64,000 bases of DNA from Paeniglutamicibacter kerguelensis (GTDB lineage: Bacteria > Actinomycetota > Actinomycetes > Actinomycetales > Micrococcaceae): contig NZ_JAGIOF010000001.1 of assembly GCF_017876535.1 (NCBI RefSeq), positions 372,001 to 436,000 on the forward strand, written 5' to 3'. Below are positions 36,088 to 46,628 of the stretch, piece by piece. The notes under the pieces are model-generated. The model ran no database searches and had not been told where the DNA came from. It saw only the letters and a list, made by a program, of their open reading frames with translations. The stretch's first letter is position 1. Each line of letters starts with the position of its first letter. The position numbers and the translations under genes are program-made.

Positions 36088-37632
36088 GTGAAACTCGAGC
36101 TTCGGGGCATCACCAAAAGATTCGGCAACTTCACTGCCAACGACCACATCGACGTCATCGTCGAGTCCGGCCAGGTCCATTCCCTGCTCGGTGAAAACGG
36201 GGCCGGTAAATCGACCCTCATGAACGTTCTTTTTGGCCTCTACGAGGCCACCGAGGGCCAAATCCTCATTGACGACAAGCCAGTGAAGTTCAACGGCCCC
36301 GGCGATGCCATGGCCGCCGGGATCGGAATGGTGCACCAGCACTTCATGCTCGTCCCCGTCTTCACGGTCGCCGAGAACGTCGCCCTGGGCAACGAGGACG
36401 CCGGCGCGGCAGGGATCCTGGACCTCGAGAAGACCCGAGCCCGCATCCGCGAGATCTCCGATCGCTACGGGTTCGGCGTTGATCCCGATGCGATCATCGA
36501 AGACCTCCCAGTTGGCGTACAGCAGCGCGTGGAAATCATCAAGGCCCTGGTCCGCAACGCCAAGGTGTTGATCCTTGACGAGCCGACCGCCGTGCTGACC
36601 CCGCAGGAAACCGACGAACTGCTGAACATCATGAGGCAGCTGCGCGACTCCGGCACCGCGGTCGTCTTCATCTCGCACAAGCTGCGCGAGGTCAAGGCCA
36701 TCTCCGACACCATCACGGTGATCCGCCGCGGCAAGGTCGTCGGCAAGGCCGATCCGGCCGCCTCGGCCTCCGAACTCGCCGCCCTCATGGTCGGTCGTTC
36801 GGTCTCGCTGAGCCTGAACAAGGACAAGCCGAAGCTTGGCGAGGAAACCTTCAAGATCACCGACCTTTCGGTGCTCGCGTCCTCCGGCCAGCTGCTGCTG
36901 GACTCGGTGAGCTTCGGTATTTCCGAGGGTGAAATCCTTGCCGTGGCAGGCGTCCAGGGCAACGGGCAGACCGAGCTGACCGAGTCGATCATGGGCCTGA
37001 TGGACCACGTGAGCGGGTCCATCAAGCTTGGTGGCAAGGAACTCATCGGGCGCACCGTCAAGCAGATCATCAACTCCGGCGTCGGCTTCGTTCCCGAGGA
37101 CCGCAGCACCGACGGCGTCATCGGCACCTTCACCGTTGCCGAGAACCTGGTCCTGAACCAGTACGACAAGGCACCCTACGCCCGCGGCATGAACATGAAG
37201 CCCGCGGTGATGTTGAAGAACGCGCTGAAGAAAATCACCGAGTTCGACGTGCGCACGCAGGGCCCCGACGCCGAGGCCGGGACGCTTTCGGGCGGCAACC
37301 AGCAAAAGGTCGTCATGGCCCGGGAACTTTCCCGCCCGCTGAAGCTGTTCATCGCCTCCCAGCCGACCCGCGGCGTGGACGTGGGATCCATCGAATTCCT
37401 GCACCGGCGCATCGTCGCCGAACGGGATTCGGGCACCCCGGTGCTGATCGTTTCCACCGAACTTGACGAGGTCGTCGAACTCGCAGACCGGATCGCCGTG
37501 CTCTACAAGGGCAAACTGGTGGGAATCGTCCCCGGGGACACGCCCCGGGACATCCTCGGCCTGATGATGGCCGGGGCAAGCAATGAAGAAGCCGAATCGC
37601 AGAGCGGCACCGAAGGCAAGGAACGAGCATGA
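36088..37632 (+). CDS. Nucleoside ABC transporter ATP-binding protein (two NBDs, RbsA type)
   Basis: A 514-residue tandem ATPase. The first NBD has Walker A GENGAGKST (about 36-44), signature LPVGVQQRVEI and Walker B VLILDEPTAVL. The second has a degenerate Walker A (AGVQGNGQTEL, lacking the Lys), signature LSGGNQQKVVMAREL and ASQPTRGVDVG in place of Walker B. This asymmetry is normal for sugar and nucleoside importers. The GTG at 36088 has a weak ribosome site. It overlaps the first permease by 4 nt. Confidence 0.95.
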   Translation: MKLELRGITKRFGNFTANDHIDVIVESGQVHSLLGENGAGKSTLMNVLFGLYEATEGQILIDDKPVKFNGPGDAMAAGIGMVHQHFMLVPVFTVAENVALGNEDAGAAGILDLEKTRARIREISDRYGFGVDPDAIIEDLPVGVQQRVEIIKALVRNAKVLILDEPTAVLTPQETDELLNIMRQLRDSGTAVVFISHKLREVKAISDTITVIRRGKVVGKADPAASASELAALMVGRSVSLSLNKDKPKLGEETFKITDLSVLASSGQLLLDSVSFGISEGEILAVAGVQGNGQTELTESIMGLMDHVSGSIKLGGKELIGRTVKQIINSGVGFVPEDRSTDGVIGTFTVAENLVLNQYDKAPYARGMNMKPAVMLKNALKKITEFDVRTQGPDAEAGTLSGGNQQKVVMARELSRPLKLFIASQPTRGVDVGSIEFLHRRIVAERDSGTPVLIVSTELDEVVELADRIAVLYKGKLVGIVPGDTPRDILGLMMAGASNEEAESQSGTEGKERA

Positions 37633-38912
37633 GTACCACTCCAGACCTGCCTCCGGCAGAACACACCGACATCCTGGTGACACCGCCCCTGGTGCCCGAG
37701 TTGCACCGCCACCCGGAACCCGGGGAACCGCTGCTCAAGCGCATCATCAACAGCAACGGCATGGTCTCGGTGCTGGCCATCCTGCTCTCGCTGCTGGTCG
37801 GCGCGATCCTGATTGCCTTCACCGACGAGCGAGTCACCTCCACGGCCAGCTACTTCTTCAGCCGTCCGAGCGACATGCTCAACGCCGTGTGGATCTCGGT
37901 CTCCGAGGCCTACATCGCGCTGTTCCAGTCCAGCATCATCAACACCTCGGCCGAGAGCATTTCCGACGCGATCTACCCGCTGACCGAAACCCTCACCATC
38001 GCCACCCCGCTGGTCCTTGCCGGCCTCGGCGTGGCCCTGGCGTTCCGTGTTGGCCTGTTCAACATCGGCGCCCAGGGGCAGATCATTCTCGGTGCGACCT
38101 TTGCCGGCTGGGTCGGCTTCAACCTTGACCTGCCGGTGGGCATCCACCTGGTGGTCGCGGTGGTGGCCGGCATCGTCGGCGGTGCGCTCTGGGGCGGCAT
38201 TGCCGGGTTCCTCAAGGCACGCCGCGGCGCGCACGAGGTCATCGTGACGATCATGCTCAACTACATCGCCGTGTACCTGTTGCTCTACCTGCTTTCCACC
38301 CCGACCTTCCAGCGCGAGGGGTCAAACAACCCGCTCAGCGATCCCGTGGCCGAATTCGCCGCCTACCCGCTGATTTTCGGTCCGGCCTTCCGCCTGCACT
38401 ACGGCTTCCTGGTGGCGCTGGCCGCGGTGGCCTTCACTTGGTGGCTGCTGAACCGCTCCACCACCGGCTTTGAGATGCGCGCAGTGGGCGCCAACCCGGT
38501 CGCGGCAAAGACCGCCGGCATCAACGTGGGCCGCGCCTACCTGCTGGCCATGCTGATCGCCGGTGGCCTTGCGGGCCTGGCCGGCACTGCTCAGATCCTG
38601 GGCACCGAGCGTTCGCTCTCCGGCGGCATCGCGGCAAGCTTCGGCTTCGACGCGATCACCGTGGCCCTGCTGGGTCGCTCCAACCCGATCGGCACGCTCT
38701 TCGCCGGACTGCTCTTCGGCGCCCTGCGCGCGGGCGGCGTGGGCATGCAGGCCAACACCGGCATCCCGATCGACATCGTGCTGGTGGTCCAGTCCTTCAT
38801 CGTGCTGTTCATCGCAGCACCGCCGCTGGTGCGTTCGATCTTCCGGATCGGCACGTCCAAACCCAAGAACAAGAAGGCAGCCGCCCCGGCAGCCACCGGA
38901 GGTGCAGCATGA
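37629..38912 (+). CDS. Nucleoside ABC transporter permease 1
   Basis: A 427-residue BPD_transp_2 permease with about eight to ten helices after a hydrophilic N-terminus of ~40 residues. LAFRVGLFNIGAQGQIILGA and EMRAVGANPVAAKTAGINVG (the ATPase-coupling region) are characteristic of the NupP/YufP group. It overlaps both the ATPase gene and the second permease gene by 4 nt, so the proteins are likely made in fixed ratio. Confidence 0.93.
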   Translation: MSTTPDLPPAEHTDILVTPPLVPELHRHPEPGEPLLKRIINSNGMVSVLAILLSLLVGAILIAFTDERVTSTASYFFSRPSDMLNAVWISVSEAYIALFQSSIINTSAESISDAIYPLTETLTIATPLVLAGLGVALAFRVGLFNIGAQGQIILGATFAGWVGFNLDLPVGIHLVVAVVAGIVGGALWGGIAGFLKARRGAHEVIVTIMLNYIAVYLLLYLLSTPTFQREGSNNPLSDPVAEFAAYPLIFGPAFRLHYGFLVALAAVAFTWWLLNRSTTGFEMRAVGANPVAAKTAGINVGRAYLLAMLIAGGLAGLAGTAQILGTERSLSGGIAASFGFDAITVALLGRSNPIGTLFAGLLFGALRAGGVGMQANTGIPIDIVLVVQSFIVLFIAAPPLVRSIFRIGTSKPKNKKAAAPAATGGAA

Positions 38913-40201
38913 GCCACGCAACCATCGCCAGGACACCCGAGGCCGCCCCGGCGAACACCGCGGTGATCCGTTCCTGGGCCGCCCCGATCACCTACCTGGT
39001 GCTCGGGCTGGTGGCCCTGGTCGGGTTTGCCCTCGGCAGCCCGCACGCCGACGCGCGCTTCCGCATCACCGACGGTTCGCAGAGGATCTCCGTGCCCGAC
39101 CTGGTGCTCGGCACCACGTTCGTGGGATGGGCCGGCACCGTGGTGATGCTCGGCATCGCCGCCTACGCTTTTGTTCTGGCGCGCGCCGGACGCAAGCCGG
39201 CCCGCTGGATGATGCCGGTCTTCGCGGCCGCCTTTGTCATCTCCTTCCTGGTCTGGGCGATCGGCAGCGCCGACACCCCCAACGTGTACCTCTCCGGCCT
39301 GATCGCCGGTTCCTTCACGCTGGCCACCCCGCTGATCTTCGGCTCGCTCTCCGGCGTGCTGTGCGAGCGGGCGGGCGTCGTGAACATCGCCATCGAGGGC
39401 CAGCTGCTGGCCGGCGCCTTCTGCGCCGCCCTCGTCGGTTCCATGACCGGGTCGCTGTTTGCCGGCGTGCTCGCGGCGGTCGTCGGCTCGGTGCTGGTGT
39501 CCATGGTGCTGGCGGTCTTCGCCATCAAGTACCTGGTCAACCAGGTTATCGTCGGCGTGGTGCTCAACGTTCTGGTGGCCGGCCTGACCAGCTTCTTCTT
39601 CTCCACCGTGATGGTTGAGGACCCGGAGAAGTACAACTCGCCCCCCGCGTTCTCGGTGATCCACATCCCGTTCCTGGCGGACATCCCGATCTTCGGCCCG
39701 ATCTTCTTCAACCAGACGATCCTGGGCTATGCCATGTACCTTGCCGTGTTTGTTGTCTGGTACGCGCTGTTCAAGACCCGCTGGGGCCTGCGCGTGCGTG
39801 CCGTCGGCGAACACCCGAAGGCCGCGGACACCGTGGGCATCAAGGTCAACTCGCTGCGCTTCTGGAACGTGGTGCTCGCCGGCGTGGTTGCCGGCATCGG
39901 CGGCGCGTTCTTCACGCTGGTGACCTCCTCGAGCTTCAACAAGGAAATGACGGCGGGGCAGGGCTTCATCGCCCTGGCCGCGCTGATCTTCGGCCGCTGG
40001 AACCCGATCGGGGCGTTCTTCGCGGCGCTGCTCTTCGGTTTCACGCTGAACCTCTCCTACGTGCTGACGATCCTCGGCACCCCGGTCCCGAGCCAGTTCA
40101 TGCAGATGCTGCCGTACGCGGTGACGATCTTCGCGGTGGCAGGCCTGGTCGGAAAGTCCAAGGCGCCCGCCGCCGTCGGCGAACCGTACGTGAAGGAATA
40201 A
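38909..40201 (+). CDS. Nucleoside ABC transporter permease 2
   Basis: A 430-residue permease with an extended N-terminal part (three extra helices, about 25-130) before the conserved core. CERAGVVNIAIEGQLLAGAF and RVRAVGEHPKAADTVGIKVN match the NupQ/YufQ group. It completes the importer: binding protein, tandem ATPase and two different permeases. Cytidine deaminase starts 7 nt downstream. Confidence 0.93.
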   Translation: MSHATIARTPEAAPANTAVIRSWAAPITYLVLGLVALVGFALGSPHADARFRITDGSQRISVPDLVLGTTFVGWAGTVVMLGIAAYAFVLARAGRKPARWMMPVFAAAFVISFLVWAIGSADTPNVYLSGLIAGSFTLATPLIFGSLSGVLCERAGVVNIAIEGQLLAGAFCAALVGSMTGSLFAGVLAAVVGSVLVSMVLAVFAIKYLVNQVIVGVVLNVLVAGLTSFFFSTVMVEDPEKYNSPPAFSVIHIPFLADIPIFGPIFFNQTILGYAMYLAVFVVWYALFKTRWGLRVRAVGEHPKAADTVGIKVNSLRFWNVVLAGVVAGIGGAFFTLVTSSSFNKEMTAGQGFIALAALIFGRWNPIGAFFAALLFGFTLNLSYVLTILGTPVPSQFMQMLPYAVTIFAVAGLVGKSKAPAAVGEPYVKE

Positions 40202-40208
40202 CGGGCCC

Positions 40209-40610
40209 ATGGAACCGGAAACCATCGACCCGGCCACCTGGGAAAGACTCCGGGTGGCCGCGGTCGCGGCCATGGAACGGGCCTACGCGCCGTACTCGAA
40301 GTTCAAGGTCGGTGCCGCGGCACTGACAGAGGGCGGCCGGATCGTCTCCGGCTGCAACGTGGAGAACGCCGCCTACGGGGTCACCCTGTGCGCCGAATGC
40401 TCGATGGTCGGCGAGCTCTTTGCCACCGGCGGCGGCAAGTTGCGGGCCTTCTACTGCGTCGACGCGTCCGGCGGGCCGCTGATGCCGTGCGGCCGCTGCC
40501 GGCAATTGCTCTCCGAGCACCGCGGGGAAAACCTGGAATTGATGACCCCGCGCGGAATCCAGACCATGGACCAGGTGCTGCCCGACGCGTTCGGGCCGCA
40601 CAACCTCTAG
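40209..40610 (+). CDS. cdd: Cytidine deaminase
   Basis: A 133-residue tetrameric-type enzyme. Zinc ligands and catalytic Glu appear in LCAECSMVGE and MPCGRCRQLL; YAPYSKFKVGAAAL and GCNVENAAYG form the pyrimidine pocket. It converts cytidine or deoxycytidine to uridine or deoxyuridine. The location directly behind the nucleoside permease points to use of imported nucleosides. Confidence 0.96.
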   Translation: MEPETIDPATWERLRVAAVAAMERAYAPYSKFKVGAAALTEGGRIVSGCNVENAAYGVTLCAECSMVGELFATGGGKLRAFYCVDASGGPLMPCGRCRQLLSEHRGENLELMTPRGIQTMDQVLPDAFGPHNL

Positions 40611-40661
40611 CACCGATCTCTAGCCCCGATGGCCCACCGGCCGGACCCCCAGGAGTGAACG

Positions 40662-41975
40662 ATGAGCACTGAAAACTTTGACGCGGTCGACATCATCCGC
40701 ATCAAGCGCGACCGCGGCACGCTCAGTGCCGAGCAGATCGACTGGACCATCGACGCCTACACCCGCGGCGCCATTGCCGAGGAGCAGATGGCCGCGCTGA
40801 ACATGGCGATCCTGCTCAACGGCATGGACCGGGCGGAGATCTCCCGCTGGACCACCGCCATGATCAATTCGGGGGAGCGCATGGACTTCTCCTCGCTGCG
40901 CAACGCGGACGGCACCGTGAAGCGGACGACCGACAAGCACTCGACCGGCGGGGTGGGGGACAAGATCACCCTGCCGCTGGCCCCGCTGGTCGCCGTCTTC
41001 GGTGTGGCCGTCCCGCAGCTCTCGGGCCGCGGGCTCGGGCACACCGGCGGCACGCTGGACAAGCTCGAATCCATCGCCGGCTGGCGGGCCGAGCTGACCA
41101 ACGAGGCCATGATGCGCCAGCTCTCCGAAGTCGGCGCGGTCATCTGCGCCGCCGGGGCCGGACTGGCCCCGGCGGACAAGAAGCTCTACGCGCTGCGCGA
41201 TGTCACCGGAACCGTGGAGGCCATCCCGCTGATCGCATCCTCCATCATGAGCAAGAAGATCGCCGAGGGCACCGGGGCCCTGGTGCTGGACGTGAAGGTC
41301 GGCTCCGGCGCGTTCATGAAGTCATTGGAAGACGCCCGCGAACTGGCCCGCACCATGGTGAACCTGGGCACCGACGCCGGGGTCCACACCGTGGCGCTGC
41401 TGACCAACATGGACACCCCGCTGGGTCTGACCGCAGGCAACGCCATCGAGGTCGAGGAATCGATCGAGGTGCTCGCCGGCGGCGGACCGGCCGACGTCGT
41501 GGAACTGACGCTCGCACTGGCCACCGAGATGCTGGCGGGCGCCGGAATCCGCGACGCCGACGTGGCCGCCGCACTGAAGGACGGCCGTGCCATGGACAAG
41601 TGGCGCGCCATGATCGCGGCGCAGGGCGGGGACAACGACGCCCCGCTGCCGGTGGCCAAGGAATCGGAGGTCGTCTACGCGCAGGCCGACGGCGTGCTCG
41701 CCTCCCTCGACGCGATGGACGTCGGCGTCGCGGCCTGGCGCCTGGGTGCCGGGCGCGCCCGCCGGGAGGACCCGGTGCAGGCCGGCGCCGGCGTGCGGCT
41801 GCACGCCAAGCCGGGGGACGTGGTGCGCCGAGGCCAGCCGCTGGCGACCATGCTCACCGACACCCCCGAGCGCTTCGAGCGGGCCCGCCCGCTGTTGGAG
41901 GGCGCGGCGGTCATTGCCCCCGCCGGAAGCCGCCCGAACATGGAACTGATCCTGGAGCGGATCGCCGCTTCCTGA
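40662..41975 (+). CDS. deoA: Thymidine phosphorylase
   Basis: A 437-residue pyrimidine-nucleoside phosphorylase. The phosphate-binding KHSTGGVGDKITLPLAPL and the family signature SGRGLGHTGGTLDKLE are both present, followed by the C-terminal PYNP domain (GVGVAAWRLGAGRARREDPV). It cleaves thymidine or deoxyuridine to base and deoxyribose-1-phosphate, downstream of Cdd in the same operon. A GGAG (40652-40655) is placed before the ATG. Confidence 0.96.
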   Translation: MSTENFDAVDIIRIKRDRGTLSAEQIDWTIDAYTRGAIAEEQMAALNMAILLNGMDRAEISRWTTAMINSGERMDFSSLRNADGTVKRTTDKHSTGGVGDKITLPLAPLVAVFGVAVPQLSGRGLGHTGGTLDKLESIAGWRAELTNEAMMRQLSEVGAVICAAGAGLAPADKKLYALRDVTGTVEAIPLIASSIMSKKIAEGTGALVLDVKVGSGAFMKSLEDARELARTMVNLGTDAGVHTVALLTNMDTPLGLTAGNAIEVEESIEVLAGGGPADVVELTLALATEMLAGAGIRDADVAAALKDGRAMDKWRAMIAAQGGDNDAPLPVAKESEVVYAQADGVLASLDAMDVGVAAWRLGAGRARREDPVQAGAGVRLHAKPGDVVRRGQPLATMLTDTPERFERARPLLEGAAVIAPAGSRPNMELILERIAAS

Positions 41976-41990
41976 TGCCCGCGGCGGGCG

Positions 41991-42026
41991 GGACCCGGGG
42001 GTTGTCCCTGACTCATCCCCGGGTCC
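41991..42026 (+). terminator. Terminator after deoA
   Basis: GGACCCGGGG (41991-42000) and CCCCGGGTCC (42017-42026) form a perfect 10-bp stem with a 16-nt loop just after the DeoA stop. Likely end of the main nucleoside operon. Confidence 0.6.
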
Positions 42027-42167
42027 TGCCCCGATTCATCCCTTGGTTGGATTCACGTGGAGTCACCGATCAGCGAAAATTGGTATTGAATGGTTGCAGG
42101 AGGTTTCTCCCCGCCGCGCCTCCACCAGGAGCCAGCTCGGTAATTTCCAAGGAAAGTCGGTAGAAAA

Positions 42168-42884
42168 GTGGATCTCATCAACGAGGCCATAGTCCACGCG
42201 GCAAACGCCTGGTGGATCCTGCCGACCGTCTACGTCTTCTGCCTCATTGACGGATTCCTGCCAATCCTGCCCAGCGAGACCTTGCTGGTCGCCCTCGGTG
42301 CCGTCGCTGCAAGCACCGGCGAACCCAACGTGTTCCTGCTGATCCTGGTTGGGGCCGCCGGAGCCATCAGCGGGGACCAGATCGCCTACCGGATCGGGCG
42401 CCGCATCGGCACCGACCGCTTCGCGTGGATGCGCCGCAAGCGGACCACCAAGCTCTTCGCCTTTGCCCGCAAGGAACTCTCGGTGCGCGGTGCCATGCTG
42501 ATCTTCACGGCCCGCTACATCCCGATCGGGCGCGTGGTGGTGAACCTGAGTGCCGGGGCCACCGGCTATTCCCTCAAGCGCTTCACACTGCTTGATGTCA
42601 TGGGTTGCCTGACGTGGGCAAGCTACTCCGTGGCGATCGGGGTCGTTGCGGGCGGCTGGTTCCACGACAACAAGATCCTGGGCATCGTGCTGTCGGTGGC
42701 ACTGGCCATCGTCCTGGGCTATCTCATCGACAAGGTGATCCACGCGGTGCTCAAGCGCCTGGGACGGTTGGGCAACGAACACGATTTCCCCGACGAGACC
42801 CTTGCCGCCGTGGATGCACCAACGCAGGACCAAGCCCCGCTGCGCGTCCCGGGGGATTCCGGGCCAGGGGAGACCCCCGCCTGA
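42168..42884 (+). CDS. DedA family membrane protein
   Basis: A 238-residue SNARE-associated/DedA protein. It has a short N-terminal amphipathic region, helices in both halves, and the motif FTARYIPIGRVVVNLSAGAT that matches the DedA re-entrant consensus with two Arg. LPILPSETLLVALGAVAAST is the first conserved loop. DedA proteins are linked to lipid-carrier recycling and proton-dependent physiology. The C-terminal ~40 residues are hydrophilic. GTG start at 42168. Confidence 0.92.
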   Translation: MDLINEAIVHAANAWWILPTVYVFCLIDGFLPILPSETLLVALGAVAASTGEPNVFLLILVGAAGAISGDQIAYRIGRRIGTDRFAWMRRKRTTKLFAFARKELSVRGAMLIFTARYIPIGRVVVNLSAGATGYSLKRFTLLDVMGCLTWASYSVAIGVVAGGWFHDNKILGIVLSVALAIVLGYLIDKVIHAVLKRLGRLGNEHDFPDETLAAVDAPTQDQAPLRVPGDSGPGETPA

Positions 42885-42970
42885 ACCCGTGGCGACGGGG
42901 CGGTGAACAATTGCCCCGACTTCAGCACGGCCCACTGTCGGAACCCGGGCAGCCCCGATAGGCTGGGCAG

Positions 42971-44185
42971 GTGACTGACGAGATGATCCACATTGCATAC
43001 GACCCATCCTTCGACTTCCGGGCACTGCCCAAGGTTTCGCTCCACGACCACCTCGATGGGGGATTGCGCCCGCAGACCATCATCGAGTTGGCCGCGGAGG
43101 TGGGACACGAACTTCCTTCCACCAATGCCGAGGAACTTGGCGCCTGGTTCCGCGCCTCCGCGGACTCCGGTTCGCTTGAGCGCTACCTCGAAACGTTCGA
43201 CCACACCATCGCCGTGATGCAGACCAAGGCCGCGCTCACCCGCGTGGCCCGCGAATTCGTCGAGGACCTCGTCGAGGACGGCGTGGTCTACGGCGAGGTG
43301 CGCTGGGCGCCTGAGCAGCACCAGCGCGAGGGCCTCAGCCTTGACGATGTCGTCGAGGCGGTCCAGCGCGGGCTTCAGGACGCCAGCGAGGAACTGACCG
43401 AAGCCGGGACCCCGATCCAGGTCGGCCAGATCATCACCGCCATGCGCCACGCTGACCGCGGCGTGGAAATCGCCGAGCTTGCCCTGCGCCACCGTTCGCG
43501 CGGCGTCGTCGGCTTCGACATCGCCGGCGCAGAGGACGGTTTCCCGCCCTCGCGCATGAAGGAGGCCTTCGACCTGCTGGCCGAGAACTTCTTCCCGACC
43601 ACCGTGCACGCCGGCGAAGCCGCGGGCCTGGATTCCATCAAGGACGCGTTGATCACCGGCCGTGCGCAGCGACTGGGACACGGCGTGCGCATCGCCGAGG
43701 ACATCGAGATCCAGTTCGGCGGCGTCGATGACGACGGCGAAGAGGTCGGCGAGGACACCGGCCTGGTGGCCCTGGGCCCCGTGGCCAACTGGGTCCGCGA
43801 CCGCGGCATCGCTCTGGAAATCTGCCCGTCCTCCAACCTGCAGACCGGTGCTACCGCCGAATTCGGCGAGGGCATCGAATCCCACCCGGTGGACCTGCTG
43901 GTGCAGACGGGCTTCAACGTCACCATCTCCCCGGACAACCGGCTGATGAGCGGAACCACGCTTTCGGACGAGTTCGAACTGCTGGTCGAGGCCTTCGACT
44001 ACGACCTCGAGGACCTGCTGGACCTCACGCTCAACGCGGCCGAGGCCTCCTTCCTGCCGCTCGAAGAGCGCGAGGTCCTCGTCGAATTCATCAACGAAAC
44101 CTACGAGGCCATGGCCGACGAGGACGATGACGAAGAGTACGACGACGAAGACGACGAGGAATACGACGAAGACGACGAGGACTAG
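42971..44185 (+). CDS. add: Adenosine deaminase
   Basis: A 404-residue enzyme. LHDHLDGGL (zinc His pair), TTVHAGEAAG (catalytic Glu) and TISPDNRLMSGTTLSDE are in the expected order; IALEICPSSNLQTGA confirms the family. It converts adenosine to inosine. The last ~30 residues are nearly all Asp/Glu with a few Tyr, an unusual acidic tail. The GTG at 42971 lies 7 nt after TAGGCT (42959-42964), a plausible -10, with no Shine-Dalgarno, so the mRNA may be leaderless. Separated from deoA by dedA. Confidence 0.95.
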   Translation: MTDEMIHIAYDPSFDFRALPKVSLHDHLDGGLRPQTIIELAAEVGHELPSTNAEELGAWFRASADSGSLERYLETFDHTIAVMQTKAALTRVAREFVEDLVEDGVVYGEVRWAPEQHQREGLSLDDVVEAVQRGLQDASEELTEAGTPIQVGQIITAMRHADRGVEIAELALRHRSRGVVGFDIAGAEDGFPPSRMKEAFDLLAENFFPTTVHAGEAAGLDSIKDALITGRAQRLGHGVRIAEDIEIQFGGVDDDGEEVGEDTGLVALGPVANWVRDRGIALEICPSSNLQTGATAEFGEGIESHPVDLLVQTGFNVTISPDNRLMSGTTLSDEFELLVEAFDYDLEDLLDLTLNAAEASFLPLEEREVLVEFINETYEAMADEDDDEEYDDEDDEEYDEDDED

Positions 44186-44223
44186 CACCCGTCTCTCCCT
44201 TCGGTTCCGCACCCGGTGCGGAT

Positions 44224-44273
44224 GATGCCGGTGTGCTGCTCCTTCCTGCGGGATGGAGCAGCACACCGGCATC
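44224..44273 (+). terminator. Terminator after add
   Basis: A perfect 19-bp inverted repeat (arms 44224-44242 and 44255-44273, beginning GATGCCGGTG) with a 12-nt loop, followed by GGTGTTTACAG. Strong end for the adenosine deaminase transcript. Confidence 0.8.
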
Positions 44274-44404
44274 GGTGTTTACAGCACCTGTACTGTGAGC
44301 AACACCAAAGCCGCGCTCCGTCGGGAACGCACTTGTCACTCTCATATACTTGTACCAGGGCAACGATGCCCCAGAGGATCCCGGCAACCCGGAAGGGAAC
44401 GCGC

Positions 44405-45103
44405 GTGAGTGAGCAGGTCGACCGGCTCGTCGAAATCATGTCGCTGCTGCGCGCCCACTGCGCCTGGACAGCGGAACTCACCCACGAATCCCTGGTGCAC
44501 TTCCTGCTCGAGGAATCCTACGAGCTCACCCACGCCATAGAATCGGGTGCCGACGATGCAGCCCTGGCCGAGGAACTCGGCGACATCCTGCTCCAGGTCG
44601 CCCTGCATGCGGCCATCGGCGCCGAACGCGGATCTTTCGACCTCGACTCGATCGCTGCGGGGCTCAGCGCCAAGATGGTCCGCCGCAACACCCACATCTT
44701 CAACGCCGACGGCAGCCTGAAAGACGCGTTCCCGGAGTCCATCGAGGAGATCATCGAATCCTGGGACCGGGCCAAGCGCGCGGAGAAGCCGCAGAACGAG
44801 TCGGCGGTCGCGGGCCTTCCCACGAATCTCCCGGCCCTGCTCTACGCCCAGAAATTCACCTCCCGCACCCAACGCCATGCCGCGTTGGACACCGTCGCGG
44901 GGGAGCAACCACAGCCTTCTGTCCACCCCGGGAACCCGTTGGAAAACGGGGACCTGGATGATGAACAGAAATTGGGGGAGCACCTGCTTTCCCTCTGCGA
45001 ACTGGCCCAAGCGCGCGGGCTCGATGCCGAACGAGCCCTGCGCACCGTGGTGCAACAACGCGTTGCCCGCACGGAACCCGGAACGCGCGACACAACTTCG
45101 TGA
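44405..45103 (+). CDS. mazG: MazG family nucleotide pyrophosphohydrolase
   Basis: A 232-residue protein. The metal-binding motif EESYE (HFLLEESYELTHAI) and EELGD (AEELGDILLQVALHAAIG) are present, then MVRRNTHIF as in E. coli MazG. The second half is more divergent, and the protein is somewhat shorter than E. coli MazG. It hydrolyses nucleoside triphosphates to monophosphates, a house-cleaning role. The GTG at 44405 has GGAAGGGAA upstream. A TATACT at 44345-44350 is a candidate -10. Confidence 0.88.
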   Translation: MSEQVDRLVEIMSLLRAHCAWTAELTHESLVHFLLEESYELTHAIESGADDAALAEELGDILLQVALHAAIGAERGSFDLDSIAAGLSAKMVRRNTHIFNADGSLKDAFPESIEEIIESWDRAKRAEKPQNESAVAGLPTNLPALLYAQKFTSRTQRHAALDTVAGEQPQPSVHPGNPLENGDLDDEQKLGEHLLSLCELAQARGLDAERALRTVVQQRVARTEPGTRDTTS

Positions 45104-45129
45104 ACTGGGCCTCAGCCAAGCTAGGCTAG

Positions 45130-46482
<1,353 letters not shown>

Positions 46483-46505
46483 CTAGCGCCAAAAGCACGT
46501 AGGCT

Positions 46506-46545
46506 CGTGGGGGAACAATTTTTTGGTTCCCCCACGGGTTTCTTG
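46506..46545 (+). terminator. Terminator after eno
   Basis: CGTGGGGGAAC (46506-46516) pairs with GTTCCCCCACG (46526-46536) around AATTTTTTG; GGTTTCTTG follows. A classical intrinsic terminator. Confidence 0.85.
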
Positions 46546-46628
46546 CGTTTAACCAGGGATCCGTGGACCCAAGAACCATCACTTGGGGTCGTGAGGCACG
46601 GCCCCAAGCCAACAGGGCAAGGAGTCAG

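Noticed and set aside
36937..36975. Missing Walker A lysine in the second half of the nucleoside transporter ATPase as a defect
   Set aside because: A degenerate second nucleotide site is normal for RbsA-type tandem ATPases.
38591..40273. 560-codon minus-strand open frame opposite the second nucleoside permease
   Set aside because: Its His/Glu/Asp/Gln-rich product is the mirror of a clear permease gene and has no start signal.
42719..44272. 517-codon minus-strand frame opposite adenosine deaminase
   Set aside because: Antisense of a well-defined enzyme; the valine-rich start is the reverse of the acidic tail.
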